From: Pedobacter miscanthi
Lineage (GTDB): Bacteria; Bacteroidota; Bacteroidia; Sphingobacteriales; Sphingobacteriaceae
NCBI RefSeq assembly: GCF_003315595.1
Contig: NZ_QNQU01000017.1
Location: forward strand, 62,001-126,000
Direction of reading: 5' to 3'
DNA length: 64,000 nt
A model generated the notes under the pieces. It saw only the letters and a list, made by a program, of their open reading frames with translations. It was not told the origin of the DNA and made no database searches. Within the stretch, counting starts at the first letter, position 1; every line of letters starts with the position of its first letter. Both the position numbers and the translations under genes were made by a program. Below are positions 45,900 through 55,927 of the stretch, piece by piece.

Positions 45900-46859
45900 C
45901 TAACCTCCATTCATTTCCCTCAATAGCTTATCACATTCGGCAAAAGCATGATACAGGTATTTATTACGGTGTTTTTCACCCTGGCCGCTAAAGGAAACCG
46001 ATTTCATGATCAGGCCCTGCATCCACTGTTTGGTTTGCTTGCAATAAGGCTGGTCTTCTGTTCTTAAATAGTTGAAAGTGTTGAATCTGTTGTAGCAGCT
46101 CATGCGGTCTTTAAAATCGACCAGATAGGAAATGCTTCCCAAAACGTCGCAGTTGTACCAATTAAAAGTGTGTGCCGGATCGATGGTTTTTTTGCTGCTG
46201 ATGGCATACATATTCATATCCGTAAGGCAATACCTTACCTGCTCTACAATTTTTACGGCCAGCTCGGTATCGGCTAGGTGCCCGGCTTCGAATGCATACC
46301 TGATTTGCTCGAGTGTGCCTGTAATGGTGTCTTTCGACCATATTTCGGTGCTTGGTATTTCGAGGTAGGTATTATGAAGTTGTTTCGAAATTTCAATGAT
46401 TTCATCAGAAAGAAAAGCCGAATTAAAAGGTACCTCGATATTATTGGCGCTGTTTGCCCAGAAAAAGAGTTTGAAACTGGTTAATTCAGGATATTTAAAG
46501 AAATGGAATACCGGAATATCATCTGTAGTAATGGTAATGTGTTTCTCTTTACTGTTTTTAATGGCTTTGAGGTTATCTAAGAGATTACGCAGGTAATTTA
46601 CCATGTCGAGATCTTCATTTACACTCAAATAACTAAAGGTTACCGATAATGATTTCTTCGGGCTATAGAGAAAAGGTACATCAAAACAGTCGGACAGTTT
46701 AATAATCTGTTGAAAAGTGAGACTGCTGTCGCCCCGTATTTTTTTATATGCTTCGTTGGTACTGATGCCGAGTTCTTCGGCCACGCTAAGGGCCAAATTC
46801 TGGTAATCGGGTAGTGTAGCTTTAATCGCCTGAAAAAATAATACCTGCTGATTCTCCAT
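45900..46859 (-). CDS. XRE-like helix-turn-helix regulator
   Basis: 319 aa. The N-terminal ~60 residues contain a helix-turn-helix (LALSVAEELGISTNEAYKKI, then LTFQQIIKLSDCFDV). The remaining ~250 aa are a helical/alpha-beta sensor part with several Cys, Trp and Tyr residues, not recognised. Divergent from the desaturase genes with a 266-bp AT-rich region between, so a candidate regulator of them. Confidence 0.7.
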   Translation of the reverse strand: MENQQVLFFQAIKATLPDYQNLALSVAEELGISTNEAYKKIRGDSSLTFQQIIKLSDCFDVPFLYSPKKSLSVTFSYLSVNEDLDMVNYLRNLLDNLKAIKNSKEKHITITTDDIPVFHFFKYPELTSFKLFFWANSANNIEVPFNSAFLSDEIIEISKQLHNTYLEIPSTEIWSKDTITGTLEQIRYAFEAGHLADTELAVKIVEQVRYCLTDMNMYAISSKKTIDPAHTFNWYNCDVLGSISYLVDFKDRMSCYNRFNTFNYLRTEDQPYCKQTKQWMQGLIMKSVSFSGQGEKHRNKYLYHAFAECDKLLREMNGG

Positions 46860-47125
46860 AAAGATTAATTTATGAGTTCAATTTAATAAAAATCTCTCAT
46901 CAATTAAGTATTACGAAATTATTTATGCCTTAATAATTCGCTTTAAAGAATATATTATTCGGAAAATATTCTTTAAAGATTAAATATAGGTATTTATAGA
47001 ATCTTTTGAGATTATTTTATTTTTTGTGACTGGCGATATTTGGGTATAAACTTAATCCAAAATATTATGAAATATGGCAATCATATAGTTGAAAACACTT
47101 CTCATCATTTTAAATCAATATCGCT

Positions 47126-48223
47126 ATGAACAAATTAAGATTTATTAAAGATGAAGGCTCGATATTCTATAAAGAACTGAACGAGCAGATAGAACAGTAT
47201 TTTGCCGAAAACGGCTTGCAGAAAACAGGGAACAGAAAAATGTTTTTCAAAATTTTATTTTACTTCGGACTGGATATCCTGTTTTACAGTTTAATGATTA
47301 CCAGCCATTCGGTATTTACATTCTATATGTTTTACCTGCTCATGGGGCTTTCTGTTCTGCTAACCGCATTTAATGTTTCGCATGATGCAGCTCATGGGGT
47401 TGCAGTAAAAAGTAAATTCTGGAATCAACTGTTATTTTCGCTCAGTTTTAATCTGCAGGGCAACAATGCCTACGTTTGGGGCAAAAACCATAACGAATCG
47501 CACCATTTATATACGAATATTGAAGGCAGTGATATAGATGTGCTGAATAATCCGCTGTTCAGGATGACTGAATCGCAGCCACTGAAATGGTATCACCGCT
47601 ACCAGTTTATTTATGCGCCGTTTTTATACCTGTTTTACTCTATTAACTGGTTCTTTTTTAGGGAAAGCCTGATGTTATTCAATTTATCAAGTCGTACCAT
47701 TAAAATTGAGATCCCGCGCATCGAAGCTGTAAAACTGGTTGTTTACAAGCTCTTATATATAGGCTATATGATTATTTTACCGGTTTACCTGCTGCCATTC
47801 GGCTGGCCGGTGGTTTTACTGGCCTTTCTGCTAAACCATTTTATCATTTCGATATTGTTTGTAGCAGTGTTGGGTGTAGCACATTTATCCGATTATGTAT
47901 TACACCCGGTACCAGATGTAGACGATAAACTGAATGTGAGCTGGCCAAAGTTACAGTTGCTTACTTCTATAGATTTCCATGCTGAAAGTAAGTTTTTAAA
48001 CTGGACACTTGGTGGCTTTAATGCCCATGCGGTGCATCACCTGCTGCCGAATGTTTGCCATGTACATTACCTTAAAATTATCCCGATTTTTAAACAATTG
48101 GCCAAAAAACATAAGCTTATCTATATGGAGATGTCGTACGGCGAGTCGCTCGCCTCGCACTTCAGGTTTTTAAAAATAATGGGCAGAAATGAACATTTAA
48201 TCCCGATGAGATATGAAAGATAA
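47126..48223 (+). CDS. Membrane fatty-acid desaturase (three His boxes)
   Basis: 365 aa. Three diiron histidine boxes: HDAAHG near residue 88, HNESHH near residue 124 and HAVHH near residue 308, with four hydrophobic spans between. Order and spacing match acyl-lipid desaturases, which introduce double bonds into membrane lipids. Overlaps the next gene by 11 bp, so translation is coupled. Position specificity cannot be told. Confidence 0.88.
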   Translation: MNKLRFIKDEGSIFYKELNEQIEQYFAENGLQKTGNRKMFFKILFYFGLDILFYSLMITSHSVFTFYMFYLLMGLSVLLTAFNVSHDAAHGVAVKSKFWNQLLFSLSFNLQGNNAYVWGKNHNESHHLYTNIEGSDIDVLNNPLFRMTESQPLKWYHRYQFIYAPFLYLFYSINWFFFRESLMLFNLSSRTIKIEIPRIEAVKLVVYKLLYIGYMIILPVYLLPFGWPVVLLAFLLNHFIISILFVAVLGVAHLSDYVLHPVPDVDDKLNVSWPKLQLLTSIDFHAESKFLNWTLGGFNAHAVHHLLPNVCHVHYLKIIPIFKQLAKKHKLIYMEMSYGESLASHFRFLKIMGRNEHLIPMRYER

Positions 48224-49271
48224 ACATATTCATGTAGCGGCTCATAGTGAGTTGCTAAAAGCGATATATAAACGGGTAGATCAGGAACTGATTATGGACA
48301 AGCAGCGTTTTGTGTTGCAGATTTTATTCAAATTCTTAGTGTATTTCTCGCTTACATTACTGCTTTACCTGGCGCTATATAAAACTAACGATCCTCTGGT
48401 ATTTGTTCTTTGTTTTATGGGTTATGGTTTTATATCGTTGCTCTTTGCTTTCAACTTCTCCCACGATTTCTCGCATAATACGATTTTTAAGCGTAAACAA
48501 CTTAACCACATCTGTTTTGTGGCCATTTATACCATAGTTGGCGCACATGCGGAGGCGTGGAAACTGCGGCACGTTAATTCGCACCATTATGCACCCAATG
48601 TAGAAGACTATGATTCGGACCTTAAAATATCAAAGCTCATCCGCGTAGTACCCGATAGCAAACATTATTGGTTCCACGCTTACCAGCACCTGTATGCACC
48701 GTTGGCTTACACCACTTATTCGCTTTTCTGGATTTTCGTAAAGGATTTTGTAATTCTATTTAGCGACGATGGTTATCAGGTTAAAAAAGACTTTAAATAT
48801 TACCTCTCTTTCGCGATCCAGAAAGCAGTATATATCATTTTACTTTTGGTATTGCTCATGCTTTTTTCTGTGCAGCCATGGTACGTAATAGCAATTGGCT
48901 TTTTGTTAATGCATTTAAGCCAATCGCTTTTTTTATTGTTTACCTTTTTTATGACGCACCATGTGGAAGAAACGCAGTATCCGAAAACAGATGATCAGGG
49001 ATATATCAATGCATCGTGGTTGATGAACCAGGTAAAAAGTTCGAATGATATGCATCCTTTCAGCAGAACGGCGAATTTTATTTTAGGTGGTTTTAATAAC
49101 CATATTGCACATCATTTATTTCCGCATTACCACCATTTGTATTATCCTAAAATCAGCAGGATATTGTACGAAATGTTAACTGAAAAGGGAATAGCGCCAA
49201 ATTGTACCAGCTATATTGGTGGGATAAAATCGCATTTAAGATTGCTCAAAAAAATGGGGGAGGCTGCCTAA
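48213..49271 (+). CDS. Membrane fatty-acid desaturase/hydroxylase-like protein
   Basis: 352 aa. Histidine boxes HDFSHN near residue 87, HVNSHH near residue 119 and HIAHH near residue 302. Related to, but clearly diverged from, its neighbour. Together they may act in sequence on one acyl chain, as in polyunsaturation or desaturation plus hydroxylation; that is inference. Starts inside the previous gene's end. Confidence 0.87.
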   Translation: MKDKHIHVAAHSELLKAIYKRVDQELIMDKQRFVLQILFKFLVYFSLTLLLYLALYKTNDPLVFVLCFMGYGFISLLFAFNFSHDFSHNTIFKRKQLNHICFVAIYTIVGAHAEAWKLRHVNSHHYAPNVEDYDSDLKISKLIRVVPDSKHYWFHAYQHLYAPLAYTTYSLFWIFVKDFVILFSDDGYQVKKDFKYYLSFAIQKAVYIILLLVLLMLFSVQPWYVIAIGFLLMHLSQSLFLLFTFFMTHHVEETQYPKTDDQGYINASWLMNQVKSSNDMHPFSRTANFILGGFNNHIAHHLFPHYHHLYYPKISRILYEMLTEKGIAPNCTSYIGGIKSHLRLLKKMGEAA

Positions 49272-49288
49272 AAGTAAATATAAAAGTT

Positions 49289-49894
49289 ATGAAATATTTG
49301 ATATTATGCTTTAGCATGTTCTTCTTTACAGACGCCAGGGCACAGCAGGATACCCTGCACCAAAAACGTAAAACCTATTTTGGAATTGGTTTTAGTTTGG
49401 GCAATGGGGGCGAAAACGGCCTGTATGCTGATCTTGATTTTTATCTGCAGAAAAAGAACAGTTATATTTCGCTTAAAGTATCGGAAGTAGAGCACATCAG
49501 GATCTTTTATTTTGGCGGTTTGCCAGAGCCACGTGTTTCCGACATCGGTATTTTAGTGGGCAAGAATTATACTTTTAGCCGTTATCATTATTTAAAGTTC
49601 GGTGCCGGTTTATCATTGGTGAACCAGATAAGCCGTGGCGCATTTCTATACAACGATTGTAATAAGCCAGGTGGGTGCCTTTTTAGCAATAATGTATATG
49701 AAACCATAAGGAAAAAGCCGATCGGTTTGCCGCTCGAAATAAAGTACGGCATTTATCTGGATAGAACAGCAGCTGTTACTGCCGGTTTTTCCGCAAATCT
49801 GAACAGTGTGCAATCTTTTTATGGAATATCATTAGGAATGGTGGTTGGCCGGTTGAAAGATAAGGTTAAGCCCAAAATAGTTTCAAAAGGATAA
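49289..49894 (+). CDS. Exported beta-barrel-like hypothetical protein (201 aa)
   Basis: About 201 aa from the ATG at 49289 (MKYLILCFSMFFFTDARAQQ signal peptide); the frame opens earlier inside the desaturase. Beta-rich mature part with alternating strands (YFGIGFSLGNGGENGLYADLD...). Probably a small outer-membrane protein; 17 bp after the desaturase stop, so in the operon. Function unknown. Confidence 0.68.
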   Translation: MKYLILCFSMFFFTDARAQQDTLHQKRKTYFGIGFSLGNGGENGLYADLDFYLQKKNSYISLKVSEVEHIRIFYFGGLPEPRVSDIGILVGKNYTFSRYHYLKFGAGLSLVNQISRGAFLYNDCNKPGGCLFSNNVYETIRKKPIGLPLEIKYGIYLDRTAAVTAGFSANLNSVQSFYGISLGMVVGRLKDKVKPKIVSKG

Positions 49895-50136
49895 GTTTAT
49901 TTTAATACGGTGGGTTTTGTTAACAGCACAGACCTTTCATTGTAAACCTGATGGACGCGGCAGCTCCCGACTTCAGGAGGGACTACAGCAAACAGCAGGA
50001 CTGAACATTTTTAATTGCACAGACCTTTGTTTTCTACAAAGTTAACTGGTACCTAGTTTTAATGATTGAATTTTGAATGAGTGAATGACGAGGACTTTAA
50101 TTCAATCATTAAAAATTCTCTCATTCAATCATTTCT
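49895..50136. other. Intergenic repeat region
   Basis: No gene. Carries CGGCAGCTCCCGACTTCAGG / AGGGACTACAGCAAACAGCA (49955-50005), related to the reverse complement of about 61230-61300, and an ATTGAATGA/TCATTCAATC inverted repeat (about 50065-50130). Confidence 0.5.
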
Positions 50137-51321
50137 TTAATGAAAAGAGGTAACTGGTACTTTAACTTCTTCTGCTACGCCCTGATTACTCTTAATTAAC
50201 CAAAATGCGAAGAAAGCACCAACCAAGGCCATTGCTGCACCCACATAAGCTGGCGAAGTATAATCGAAACCATAAACCAGCGGAAGTCCGCCGAAGAAAG
50301 CACCAAGAGCATTGCCAATGTTAAAACTCGCCTGACTTGCCGATGCGGCCAGCATTTCGGAACCTTTGGCGCTTTGGATCATTAACATCTGGATAGGGGC
50401 AGCCAATGAGAAGGCAACTGCACCGGTAACAAAAGTCATGATTAATGCCAGTGGCTGATTGGCCGATACAAAATGTACAATGGTTAGGGTAACCACCATG
50501 GTTAATAGCAAAGCCGCAGAAGCCTTTGCAGGCGAAAATTTATCAGCCAAACGGCCACCAACATAGTTGCCGAACATCATGCCCAAACCTGCCAGCATTA
50601 ATATATAGGTTACAGCATTTGAAGAAAAACCTGCAACATCTGTCATTAATGGGGCGATGTAGCTATACCAGGTGAATAGTCCACCGGTTCCGATAGAAAT
50701 CATAAAAATAATGATCCATGCATCGCGTTTTTTGAAGAAACTTAACTCGGCTTTTAAATCGCGGTTTTTGGTAGCTTCTAAAGCAGGTAACCATAATTTT
50801 AAACCCAGTAAAGTAACCAGGCCCACAAATACCACCACCGCGAACGAGATACGCCATGAGAAATTATGGCCGATAAAAGTACCCAGCGGCACGCCTACAA
50901 TATTGGCAATGGTTAAACCCATAAACATTAACGATACGGCCTGGGCAGCTTTTCCTTTTTCTGCAATTCGGCTGGCCACTACCGAGCCTACGCCAAAAAA
51001 TGCACCATGGGGCAGACCAGAAAGTAACCTGGCAATAAATAAGGTATTAAAAGTAGGGGCAAAGGCCGAAAAGGCATTAAAAACAGTGAACATGATCATT
51101 AAGGCAATCAATATCAATTTTGGTGGATATTTACCTGCAATCATGATCAGCAAAGGGGCACCGATTACCACACCCAGGGCATAAGCAGAAATTAAATGTC
51201 CGGCTTGCGGGATGGTTACGGCTAAATCTTTTGAGATATCAGGCAATAAGCCCATCATTACAAATTCAGTGATTCCGATGCCTAAACCGCCTAAAGTGAG
51301 TGGTAGTAAGTTCTTGTTCAT
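50137..51321 (-). CDS. MFS transporter (drug/sugar efflux, AraJ/YdhP-like)
   Basis: 394 aa with 12 predicted membrane segments. The opening ITEFVMMGLLPDISKDLAVTIPQAG matches DHA1 efflux proteins of the AraJ/YdhP/NepI type, with LSGLPHGAFFGVGSVVA in the fourth segment. Likely proton-driven exporter; substrate unknown. Monocistronic. Confidence 0.88.
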   Translation of the reverse strand: MNKNLLPLTLGGLGIGITEFVMMGLLPDISKDLAVTIPQAGHLISAYALGVVIGAPLLIMIAGKYPPKLILIALMIMFTVFNAFSAFAPTFNTLFIARLLSGLPHGAFFGVGSVVASRIAEKGKAAQAVSLMFMGLTIANIVGVPLGTFIGHNFSWRISFAVVVFVGLVTLLGLKLWLPALEATKNRDLKAELSFFKKRDAWIIIFMISIGTGGLFTWYSYIAPLMTDVAGFSSNAVTYILMLAGLGMMFGNYVGGRLADKFSPAKASAALLLTMVVTLTIVHFVSANQPLALIMTFVTGAVAFSLAAPIQMLMIQSAKGSEMLAASASQASFNIGNALGAFFGGLPLVYGFDYTSPAYVGAAMALVGAFFAFWLIKSNQGVAEEVKVPVTSFH

Positions 51322-51924
51322 AGCGTCCTTAGTGTTAAAATTACACTATGCAAAGGTAAGGCTTTTTAATTAGGGGATTGTAAAAATTAGGACATTTATG
51401 GAGGGATGGAAGATGTGGGATGGATTATGGATGATGGCTGTTACTGTTCGATTGCTTTATTGTTGGATTGTTTGTAGTTCAAAGCAGAGTAGTTTGTTGT
51501 TAGATTGCTTTATTGCTAAATTGTTTTATGGTTGATAGTTGGATGGTTCATAGCTGATGGATGATATGCAACAACCAATAATCAAATTGCAATTACCAAT
51601 AAACTAGTGCCGAATAAATTATGAATTATTTCTCTTTGGCAATTTGCGGTTAACAATTTAACAATCCCACAATTGAACAATTGTCATCATAATACAGTTA
51701 ACCAGTTTAAACAATTAACCGATTAATCAACACTACAGTTTTAATTAACAGTTTGCTTTAGCAATTTAGCCATCCAGCAATAAAACAATCCGGTGGCAGT
51801 CACAGTTAACAAATTCGAACAATTAACCGATTAACCAACATTGCAGCTACCGATGAACCAATGCCGAATGAGCAACTGAATTACCTAACCATCATCCATC
51901 TTACCTCTTCCATTTTCCGTCCAT
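51322..51924. repeat. AT-rich low-complexity intergenic tract
   Basis: No gene. Many variants of GCTTTATTGTTGGATTG, AACAATTAACCGATTAA and CCAATAAAC words; same family as the tracts at 30.3 and 34.5 kb. Read on minus or plus it produces only short frames. Confidence 0.6.
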
Positions 51925-51963
51925 AAAAAAAAGCTTGCCCCACCCTGTGAAACAAGCTTTTTT
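51925..51963 (-). terminator. Intrinsic terminator after the sigma-factor region
   Basis: AAGCTTG (51931-51937) pairs with CAAGCTT (51953-51959), with A-tract and T-tract arms; on minus the structure follows the 64-aa gene stop by 18 bp. Confidence 0.75.
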
Positions 51964-51980
51964 GTCTTTGTAAAGTTTTA

Positions 51981-52175
51981 CTACTTCGCTCTGCTGTAAG
52001 CTAAAATCTTATTGATGGTTTCATCTTGAGGATTTTTAGCCAGTCTATCTAACTTACCTTTTATTTGATCATAAAATAAGTCGATTTCTGCGTCAGATTC
52101 AATATCAGTTTTAGGCTGAAACATGTTAGGTGTAGGTAAATTTACATTGTTTTTTGATGTAGAGGTTTTTGTCAT
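51981..52175 (-). CDS. Small hypothetical protein downstream of sigma factor (64 aa)
   Basis: 64 aa from the ATG at 52175 (MTKTSTSKNNV...). Polar N-terminus, then an acidic helix DAEIDLFYDQIKGKLDRLAK and NKILAYSRAK. About 90 bp after the sigma-factor stop and followed by a terminator, so it probably shares that transcript. An anti-sigma or adaptor role would fit the position but is not supported by a recognised domain. Confidence 0.6.
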   Translation of the reverse strand: MTKTSTSKNNVNLPTPNMFQPKTDIESDAEIDLFYDQIKGKLDRLAKNPQDETINKILAYSRAK

Positions 52176-52263
52176 AAGCAACTGAATGTGATAAGTTTTA
52201 TAAACTTAACGATTGTTCAGATGCTTTATTTCAACCCCTAAAACATTTTATGTAACAATTTCG

Positions 52264-52848
52264 CTACCCTTTATAGGTCATCTCCTTCGTCTTGAGCATT
52301 TTACGCAGGTTACTCAATGCATAACGCATACGCCCAAGGGCTGTATTAATGCTTACATCAGTTAAATCGGCGATCTCTTTAAAGCTCAAATCAGCGTAGT
52401 GGCGCATTAAAAGCACTTCTTTCTGTTCATCGGGCAATAAATGGATCATTGCCTTTAAATCTTTATGGGTCTGATCGCGGAGCATTCTGTCTTCTGCACT
52501 CTCATCATAAAAGTGTAGCATATTGAATACATCCATTCCGTCGGAACTGGTGATGATGGGTGTTCTTTTTTCTTTTCTGAAATAATCGATAACCAGGTTG
52601 TGCGCAATACGCATTACCCAGGGTAAAAACTTACCTTCTTCGTTATATCTTCCTGATCGCAGGGTATTGATTACTTTTATAAAAGCATCCTGAAAAATAT
52701 CCTCCGCCAGATATTGGTCTTTAACCAATAAGTAGATAGAAGTATAAATTTTACTTTTATGTCTTCTTAAAAGTTCCTGCAATCCATTCTCGTTCCCGGT
52801 AATATATACCTTTACCAGGTCCTGATCGTTATATGATTGTAAATTCAT
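52264..52848 (-). CDS. ECF-type RNA polymerase sigma factor (sigma-70 family)
   Basis: About 194 aa from ATG 52848 (MNLQSYNDQDLV); a TTG at 52884 extends it by 12. Region 2: YLAEDIFQDAFIKVINTLR ... FLPWVMRIAHNLVIDYFRKE; region 4: LPDEQKEVLLMRHYADLSFK ... INTALGRMRYALSNLRKM. No anti-sigma gene with a membrane segment is adjacent, unlike FecI-type systems. Regulon unknown. Confidence 0.9.
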   Translation of the reverse strand: MNLQSYNDQDLVKVYITGNENGLQELLRRHKSKIYTSIYLLVKDQYLAEDIFQDAFIKVINTLRSGRYNEEGKFLPWVMRIAHNLVIDYFRKEKRTPIITSSDGMDVFNMLHFYDESAEDRMLRDQTHKDLKAMIHLLPDEQKEVLLMRHYADLSFKEIADLTDVSINTALGRMRYALSNLRKMLKTKEMTYKG

Positions 52849-53041
52849 AGGTTTACCTACACTAAATCCCTTACTATTTGCCAAAAATTAATTTGTAGAT
52901 GTTTAATTTCTATAGCTCTTCTCCTATGTTTTTTGAATGTGTCAGTTTGGTTTTGAGGTTGTTAATATCCAAAGAAAGTTATTTTTTTATCAAAAAACAA
53001 AAAATAAAATGTTAAAAAATAAATTAACCGTTTGAGTACCC

Positions 53042-53049
53042 TATTTTTG
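53042..53049 (+). promoter_or_regulatory. TAnnTTTG promoter element before uvrA
   Basis: TATTTTTG, 57 bp before the uvrA ATG. AT-rich upstream DNA (52849-53041) holds no gene; it is the divergent region between the sigma factor and uvrA. Confidence 0.4.
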
Positions 53050-53105
53050 TAATTCCAAAAACCCTAACCACATTCTGGGGTTATACAATATATTCTTTAC
53101 AATAC

Positions 53106-55919
53106 ATGAGCAAAAAAGAGGCCGAAAAAGATCCGCATAAAAATATTATCATAAAAGGTGCCCGCGTGCACAACCTAAAAAATATCGATGTTGCCATTCC
53201 CAAAAATAAACTTGTGGTGGTTACGGGTATGTCGGGTTCGGGCAAATCGTCGCTGGCTTTCGATACGTTATATGCAGAAGGACAACGTAGGTATGTAGAA
53301 AGTTTATCATCTTATGCCCGCCAGTTTATGGGCCGGATGAATAAGCCTGATGTTGATTATATTAAAGGGATTGCCCCGGCAATTGCCATAGAACAAAAAG
53401 TAATTACTTCCAACCCACGCTCAACGGTTGGTACTTCTACCGAAATTTACGATTACCTGAAACTGCTTTTCTCGCGTATCGGTAAAACCATTTCACCTGT
53501 TTCGGGCAAAGAGGTTAAAAAAGATTCGGTAAGTACGGTGGTAGATTATGTAAATGCCATGCCTGAGGATACAACGGTAACCATTTTTTGTCCGCTGTAC
53601 CCGCACAATAACCGTACGATTAAAGAAGAGCTGGCCATTTTATTGCAAAAAGGTTTTTTGCGTGTACTCATTAACGATAAAATTGAAAAAATCGAATCTG
53701 TTCTGGATGATGCTGATTTTAAAGATGCTGAATTAACAGATGATAAAACTGTTCAGATTCTGATCGATCGTATTGTTACCAACCAGGAAGAAGAAACTCT
53801 AAGTCGCTTGGCCGATTCGGCACAGACTGCATTTTTTGAAGGCAAGGGCGATTGTTATGTAGAGGCCGAAGGTACTACGAAACATTTTAGCGACCGCTTT
53901 GAGCTCGACGGAATTAAGTTCGAAGAGCCTACACCAAACTTTTTCTCTTTCAATAACCCTTATGGCGCCTGTAAACGTTGCGAAGGGTATGGGAATGTGA
54001 TCGGGATTGATGAAGATCTGGTAATTCCGGATAAGAGCAAAAGTGTATATGATAATGCAATTGCGCCATGGCGTGGTGAAAAAATGAATGTATGGTTGCA
54101 GAATTTTATTAAAGCTGCGCCGAAATTCGATTTTCCGATCCACCGTCCTTATAGTGCGCTAACCGAAAAAGAACAGCAATTACTTTGGACCGGAAATAAA
54201 TATTTTGCCGGACTGGATGCTTTCTTTAAAGAACTGGAAGAGCAGACTTATAAAATACAGTACCGGGTAATGTTATCGCGTTATCGTGGAAAAACTACCT
54301 GCCCTGATTGTAAAGGTTCGCGTTTACGCAAAGATGCATCTTATGTAAAGATTGCCGAAAAATCGATTATCGATGTGGTTTTAATGCCATTATCAAAAGC
54401 TTTGGTTTTCTTTAACGAACTGAAATTAAGTGCAAACGATACCAAAATTGCCAAACGTTTACTGGCCGAAATTGATAACCGGTTTCTTTATTTAAATAAT
54501 GTAGGTTTGGGTTACTTAACCTTAAACCGTTTATCGAATACTTTATCGGGAGGAGAATCGCAAAGGATCAATCTGGCTACCTCATTGGGAAGTAGTTTGG
54601 TGGGTTCTATTTACGTGCTGGATGAACCCAGTATCGGTTTACACCCACGCGATACGAATAAACTGATCGAGGTATTGGTTTCGCTCCGTAATGTAGGTAA
54701 TACCGTGATTGTGGTAGAGCACGAAGAAGAAATGATGCGTGCAGCCGATTATATTATAGATATTGGTCCGGAGGCGGGTACACATGGTGGTAACCTGGTT
54801 TTTAGTGGTAACTACGAAGAGATTTTAAAAGATAAAAACAGTTTAACAGGTCGTTACCTTTCAGGAGAAGAAAAAATTGCCATTCCGGAGAAACGCCGTA
54901 AATGGAAAGACCATATCCTGATCAAAGGTGCAAGAGAAAATAACCTGCAGAATATCGATGTGAAATTCCCGCTTGGTGTATTTACTGCGGTAAGTGGCGT
55001 TTCGGGTTCAGGTAAAACGAGTTTGGTTAAAAAAATTCTGTATCCGGCGCTTCAAAAAGCAATCGGGAATTATGCCGGCGAACAAACCGGTGCTTATGAT
55101 GGTATTTTTGGCAATTATGATCTGGTAAGTGCGGTAGAAATGGTCGATCAGAACCCTATCGGACGATCAAGCCGTTCAAACCCGGTTACCTACGTAAAAG
55201 CCTGGGATGATATCCGGGCGCTATTCTCAGGACTGGCATCCGCAAAAGCTGCAGGCTTAAAACCGGCTGCTTTCTCTTTTAACGTTGAGGGTGGGCGTTG
55301 TGATGTTTGCCAGGGCGAGGGTGAAGTGAAAATCGAGATGCAGTTTATGGCCGATATTTACCTGCCTTGCGAAGCCTGTAACGGTAAACGCTTTAAACAG
55401 CAGGTTTTAGATGTAACCTATAAGGAGAAAAACGTATCCGAAATTCTGGATATGACAATCGACGAAGCAGTTGATTTCTTTAAGGATGAACAAAAAATCC
55501 TCAATAAACTAAATCCTTTGGTTGATGTTGGTTTGGGTTATGTGCATTTAGGTCAGTCATCTAATACTTTATCAGGTGGTGAGGCGCAGCGTATTAAACT
55601 GGCTTCGTTCCTGATTAAAGGTAACAATGCCAATAAAACACTGTTTATTTTTGATGAGCCTACCACTGGTTTGCACTTCCACGATATTAAAAAGCTGTTA
55701 AAAGCACTGAATACGCTCATCGAGCAGGGAAATACGATTTTGGTAATCGAACATAATATGGATATGATTAAATGTGCCGATTGGGTGATCGATATCGGTC
55801 CTGAAGGTGGTGATGGCGGTGGTCAGCTGGTGTTCGAAGGAGTGCCTGAAGACCTGGTTAAGGTTGAAAAATCGTACACCGGAAAATATTTAGCATCGCA
55901 TTTAAATTTAAATCCATAA
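53106..55919 (+). CDS. uvrA: UvrABC excinuclease subunit A (canonical)
   Basis: 937 aa, full family length. P-loops GMSGSGKSS and GVSGSGKTS, signatures LSGGESQR and LSGGEAQR, zinc knuckles (CKRCEG, CPDCKG, CDVCQG, CEACNG) and a UvrB-interaction region after the first P-loop (about 130-250). DNA-damage recognition in nucleotide-excision repair. Contrast with the shorter paralogue at 24161-26704. Confidence 0.96.
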   Translation: MSKKEAEKDPHKNIIIKGARVHNLKNIDVAIPKNKLVVVTGMSGSGKSSLAFDTLYAEGQRRYVESLSSYARQFMGRMNKPDVDYIKGIAPAIAIEQKVITSNPRSTVGTSTEIYDYLKLLFSRIGKTISPVSGKEVKKDSVSTVVDYVNAMPEDTTVTIFCPLYPHNNRTIKEELAILLQKGFLRVLINDKIEKIESVLDDADFKDAELTDDKTVQILIDRIVTNQEEETLSRLADSAQTAFFEGKGDCYVEAEGTTKHFSDRFELDGIKFEEPTPNFFSFNNPYGACKRCEGYGNVIGIDEDLVIPDKSKSVYDNAIAPWRGEKMNVWLQNFIKAAPKFDFPIHRPYSALTEKEQQLLWTGNKYFAGLDAFFKELEEQTYKIQYRVMLSRYRGKTTCPDCKGSRLRKDASYVKIAEKSIIDVVLMPLSKALVFFNELKLSANDTKIAKRLLAEIDNRFLYLNNVGLGYLTLNRLSNTLSGGESQRINLATSLGSSLVGSIYVLDEPSIGLHPRDTNKLIEVLVSLRNVGNTVIVVEHEEEMMRAADYIIDIGPEAGTHGGNLVFSGNYEEILKDKNSLTGRYLSGEEKIAIPEKRRKWKDHILIKGARENNLQNIDVKFPLGVFTAVSGVSGSGKTSLVKKILYPALQKAIGNYAGEQTGAYDGIFGNYDLVSAVEMVDQNPIGRSSRSNPVTYVKAWDDIRALFSGLASAKAAGLKPAAFSFNVEGGRCDVCQGEGEVKIEMQFMADIYLPCEACNGKRFKQQVLDVTYKEKNVSEILDMTIDEAVDFFKDEQKILNKLNPLVDVGLGYVHLGQSSNTLSGGEAQRIKLASFLIKGNNANKTLFIFDEPTTGLHFHDIKKLLKALNTLIEQGNTILVIEHNMDMIKCADWVIDIGPEGGDGGGQLVFEGVPEDLVKVEKSYTGKYLASHLNLNP

Positions 55920-55927
55920 TTTCGGCA

